From contig MVAQ01000122.1 of the NCBI GenBank assembly GCA_014825775.1, forward strand, positions 1-60,806: a stretch of DNA of 60,806 nt, written 5' to 3'. The stretch is from Krasilnikovozyma curviuscula (lineage: Eukaryota; Basidiomycota; Tremellomycetes; Cystofilobasidiales; Mrakiaceae). Position numbers and translations under genes: made by a program. Below, piece by piece: positions 58,041-60,806 of this stretch. The notes below the pieces were generated by a model. That model ran no database searches. It had not been told where the DNA came from and saw only the letters and a program-made list of their open reading frames with translations. Position 1 is the first letter of the stretch, and each line of letters begins with the position of its first letter.

Positions 58041-59503
58041 ATGTTAATCACACATGCTGTACGAGATCCAACGGCCTCAAACGTATCTCTCGTTGCGCCT
58101 CCGACATCGACGCCAGCTACCATGCTTACCAAAGGAAAAATTGCTCAAAACGCTACCCAGGACAGCCTTATGGGTTCTGATAATGATTTGAGAGATAATG
58201 AGGATGCTGAAGGATGTCAAGACATCCCTGACGGTCAATTCAGCTGTGTTATTCTCATTTGGTCCTCGCTGCGGCTGATTGGCTATGAATCTTCTTTCAA
58301 TGTCGATGCTATAGCTCTCATGGCTCAAACAAAGGAAATCCTCGATTTTCAGGATGACTCCAGCGCACTGGTTGTTGAGGAAGAAAACCGTCTAGATGGT
58401 GAGTTCCGTATCCCCAGACACTCCCAACCTTTCAATTCGCGAAGAGATGGTGGACGGCGCGACTTGAAGACACTGTGGTTTCCCAAGGTATCTTGATCCA
58501 GTTTATGGATGGGTAGTTTTCACTTCTAGCATTTGGTTTGTAATTCTCGGGAAATTGTTGGGATTGGGCTGAGTAATGCGATGGCTGCTTTCCTTCTCTG
58601 TTCTGCTTAGAATCTTCCAAATCCCTTCCAAACTCTCAATACAAGCGCAAGAGGTTATCAAAAATCCCATTCAATCATAAAAAGTCAAAGATACAGGAAC
58701 CTTTGCCTTCCTCTGAAACACAAAGTACTACTTCTCTTTCCGAAGCAGACGAGTCCAGGCAGCTCGCACAACAACACCAAGAGATGGAGACTTTCATCAG
58801 CAATATCTTTCATTACCCTGGAGGTGACATGAATGTCGTTTATGATAAGGTTGGGAGTGGTGGTGCCCTTAGAAACGAAAACGGCTCTTCTGAAATTCAA
58901 GGTGCAATTGCAGATGATGTAGTAGTCGAGGCAGAAGTTGCTGTGGAAGAAGACGAAGAAGAAGAGATTGAAGTTGTCTGTATCAAGAAGGTTCTGCCAA
59001 AACTTTCGCAAGGTGCCGGCTCGGCGATCTCTTCCTGCATTGAAGCAACAGTCCCTCAAATTACTATCGCAACCACCTCTACGACCGGACCCACCAACAA
59101 TGTCAGCACTACTTTGAATTCGGCAGCTTTAGAGAAAGCGGAAGACTTGAGCATCTCAGAATCCACAAGAAAAGCGGCACCACAACCAGCATTAGCCGTA
59201 ACTGACGCAGCACTAACCACCGATGAGACTATCACGACCGCTGTCTCTTCATTTTCACCAAACAAGAGGACTCGCTTTGCCGACCCGCTCGCTTCATTCA
59301 AATCAGCAACTTCTGTCAGCCTCAGCGGTGACAGTACGGACTCGACCAGCTCGACCGATCTAGAGATTAGTCCCAGTAAAGGCATTACCAGTTTTTCATC
59401 AATTGGTGCTTCTGGTAGTACCGGGGGTGCAGATGAAATAAAGCAGAATGATGCTGGCAGTAATAAAAGTGAGAGTACCAAGGATTCAGTTCTATCTCCT
59501 TGA
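58041..59503 (+). CDS. Acidic Ser/Thr-rich protein, function unknown
   Basis: Two exons. Exon 1 (58041 to about 58399) holds an acidic segment (NDLRDNEDAEGCQDIPDG) and a hydrophobic one (FSCVILIWSSLRLIGYESSF). Exon 2 (from about 58611) begins with a basic cluster QYKRKRLSKIPFNHKKSKIQ, likely a nuclear signal, followed by VVVEAEVAVEEDEEEEIEVV, then Thr/Ser-rich sequence with NKRTRFADPLASFK near the end, and stops DSVLSP. No domain was recognised. ATG 58041 is the first in frame, but the Met at 58122 is equally possible. The composition suggests a nuclear, largely disordered regulator. Confidence 0.62.
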
Positions 59504-60096
59504 GGATGTAGAGACAGGAAGGTCCGTCTTTTTTTTCTGCATTGTTAATTTTAGCTACTTAAATGAACTCGGCTGAAGATTGGCATTTATCTCTTTAGTG
59601 AAATGTTGTTGGTAGAGTGTCCCTTCCACTTTCAAACACCCTCTACTCGATCGACCCGTTCCTCCTAGGAGTTCACATATACCTGTAGTACACTACATAA
59701 TTTCTACGTTCTCTTGCTTAATCGTTGTACTACAATCTTCTCCATTACCTTCTTCTCTCTCCAACTCCTCAGGGTCTCGACGCTAACTTTGAGAAATATT
59801 TCTTGGCCATCGAATATATAATACGTCTACAAGTAAAATTATTTCGCTGAACCATCATAATCTCATTCAACGGCCGCAGTGTGAAAGGACGACCCCGGAA
59901 ACGGAAGAGAGAGAAGTGTTTTCAGTGGAAGGGCGAGACGGCAGTCGATTCGCACTGCTTACATAAGCGCCATTCCTTTCGCCTCGCCCGGTGCGGTGGA
60001 ACTATAAAGGCCACGAGCCTTTTCCAGCCCTTCGTCCTCACCTCCAACTGTAACCTCACTTTCTCATTCAAACCTCGTCCTATCCAACTCAAACAG
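59504..60096. other. Polyubiquitin promoter and first leader exon
   Basis: The 3' end of the previous gene lies in the first part. The last 100 bases hold a TATA element at 60003 and the pyrimidine-rich transcription start area of the polyubiquitin gene. No convincing canonical heat-shock element (alternating GAA/TTC at fixed spacing) was found by eye; gaagtgttttcagtggaa at 59914 is only loosely similar. Confidence 0.5.
60003..60008 (+). promoter_or_regulatory. TATA box of the polyubiquitin gene
   Basis: TATAAA in the context ggaactataaaggcc, about 90 bases upstream of the leader-intron donor and just before a pyrimidine-rich stretch where transcription could begin. A TATA promoter suits a strongly induced stress gene. 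Confidence 0.55.

Positions 60097-60806
<710 letters not shown>

Overview
The window is nuclear DNA from a basidiomycete fungus, most likely a Tremellomycete (the Cryptococcus/Kwoniella/Tremella group). The reasons are: nearly every gene is cut by many short introns (about 50-110 nt, GT...AG, often gtgagt/gtaagt donors); genes are closely packed on both strands; and there is a CAP10-type glycosyltransferase, a velvet regulator, a fungal 7TM receptor, a BIG1 protein and several Zn2Cys6 regulators. No tRNA, rRNA, transposon or CRISPR array was recognised. Gene models below were spliced by hand from splice signals, reading phase and family resemblance; transcript ends are not known.

Layout. 1-16.6 kb, all plus strand: a DUF7330-like protein, a SUR7/PalI-like four-helix membrane protein, a Zn2Cys6 transcription factor, the SAGA subunit Hfi1/Ada1, ribosomal protein L18 and a 7TM GPCR. 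16.7-26.1 kb, minus strand: a USP15/Ubp12-like deubiquitinase with a degenerate active site, a second Zn2Cys6 factor and an F-box protein. 26.6-30.3 kb, plus strand: a hotdog-fold thioesterase-like protein and an alpha/beta-hydrolase-fold protein. 30.4-40.2 kb, minus strand: a paralogue of that hydrolase-fold protein (the two are convergent), a CAP10/GT90 glycosyltransferase, the nucleolar RRM protein Nop15 and an F-box/Kelch protein. A 3.3 kb gene-free stretch separates the last from a plus-strand velvet factor (43.5-46.3 kb). 47.1-51.3 kb, minus strand: a Ser-rich protein and a truncated cullin-like gene. 51.6-60.8 kb, plus strand: a secreted protein with two related segments, BIG1, a zinc alcohol dehydrogenase, an acidic Ser-rich protein, and the first two units of a polyubiquitin gene cut by the window end.

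Themes. Ubiquitin-related genes are frequent (USP, two F-box proteins, a cullin-like fragment, polyubiquitin), but nothing shows that they work as a unit. Secretion and surface genes (CAP10-type enzyme, BIG1, SUR7-like protein, secreted protein, GPCR) suit an encapsulated or wall-remodelling yeast. The most unusual items are the USP that keeps its Cys and zinc knuckles but has Glu in place of the catalytic His and Phe in place of the catalytic Asp; the convergent pair of hydrolase-fold paralogues that both lack nucleophile and catalytic His; the cullin-like gene that stops after the N-terminal part; and the polyubiquitin gene whose repeat unit includes its intron and shows a sharp homogenisation boundary.
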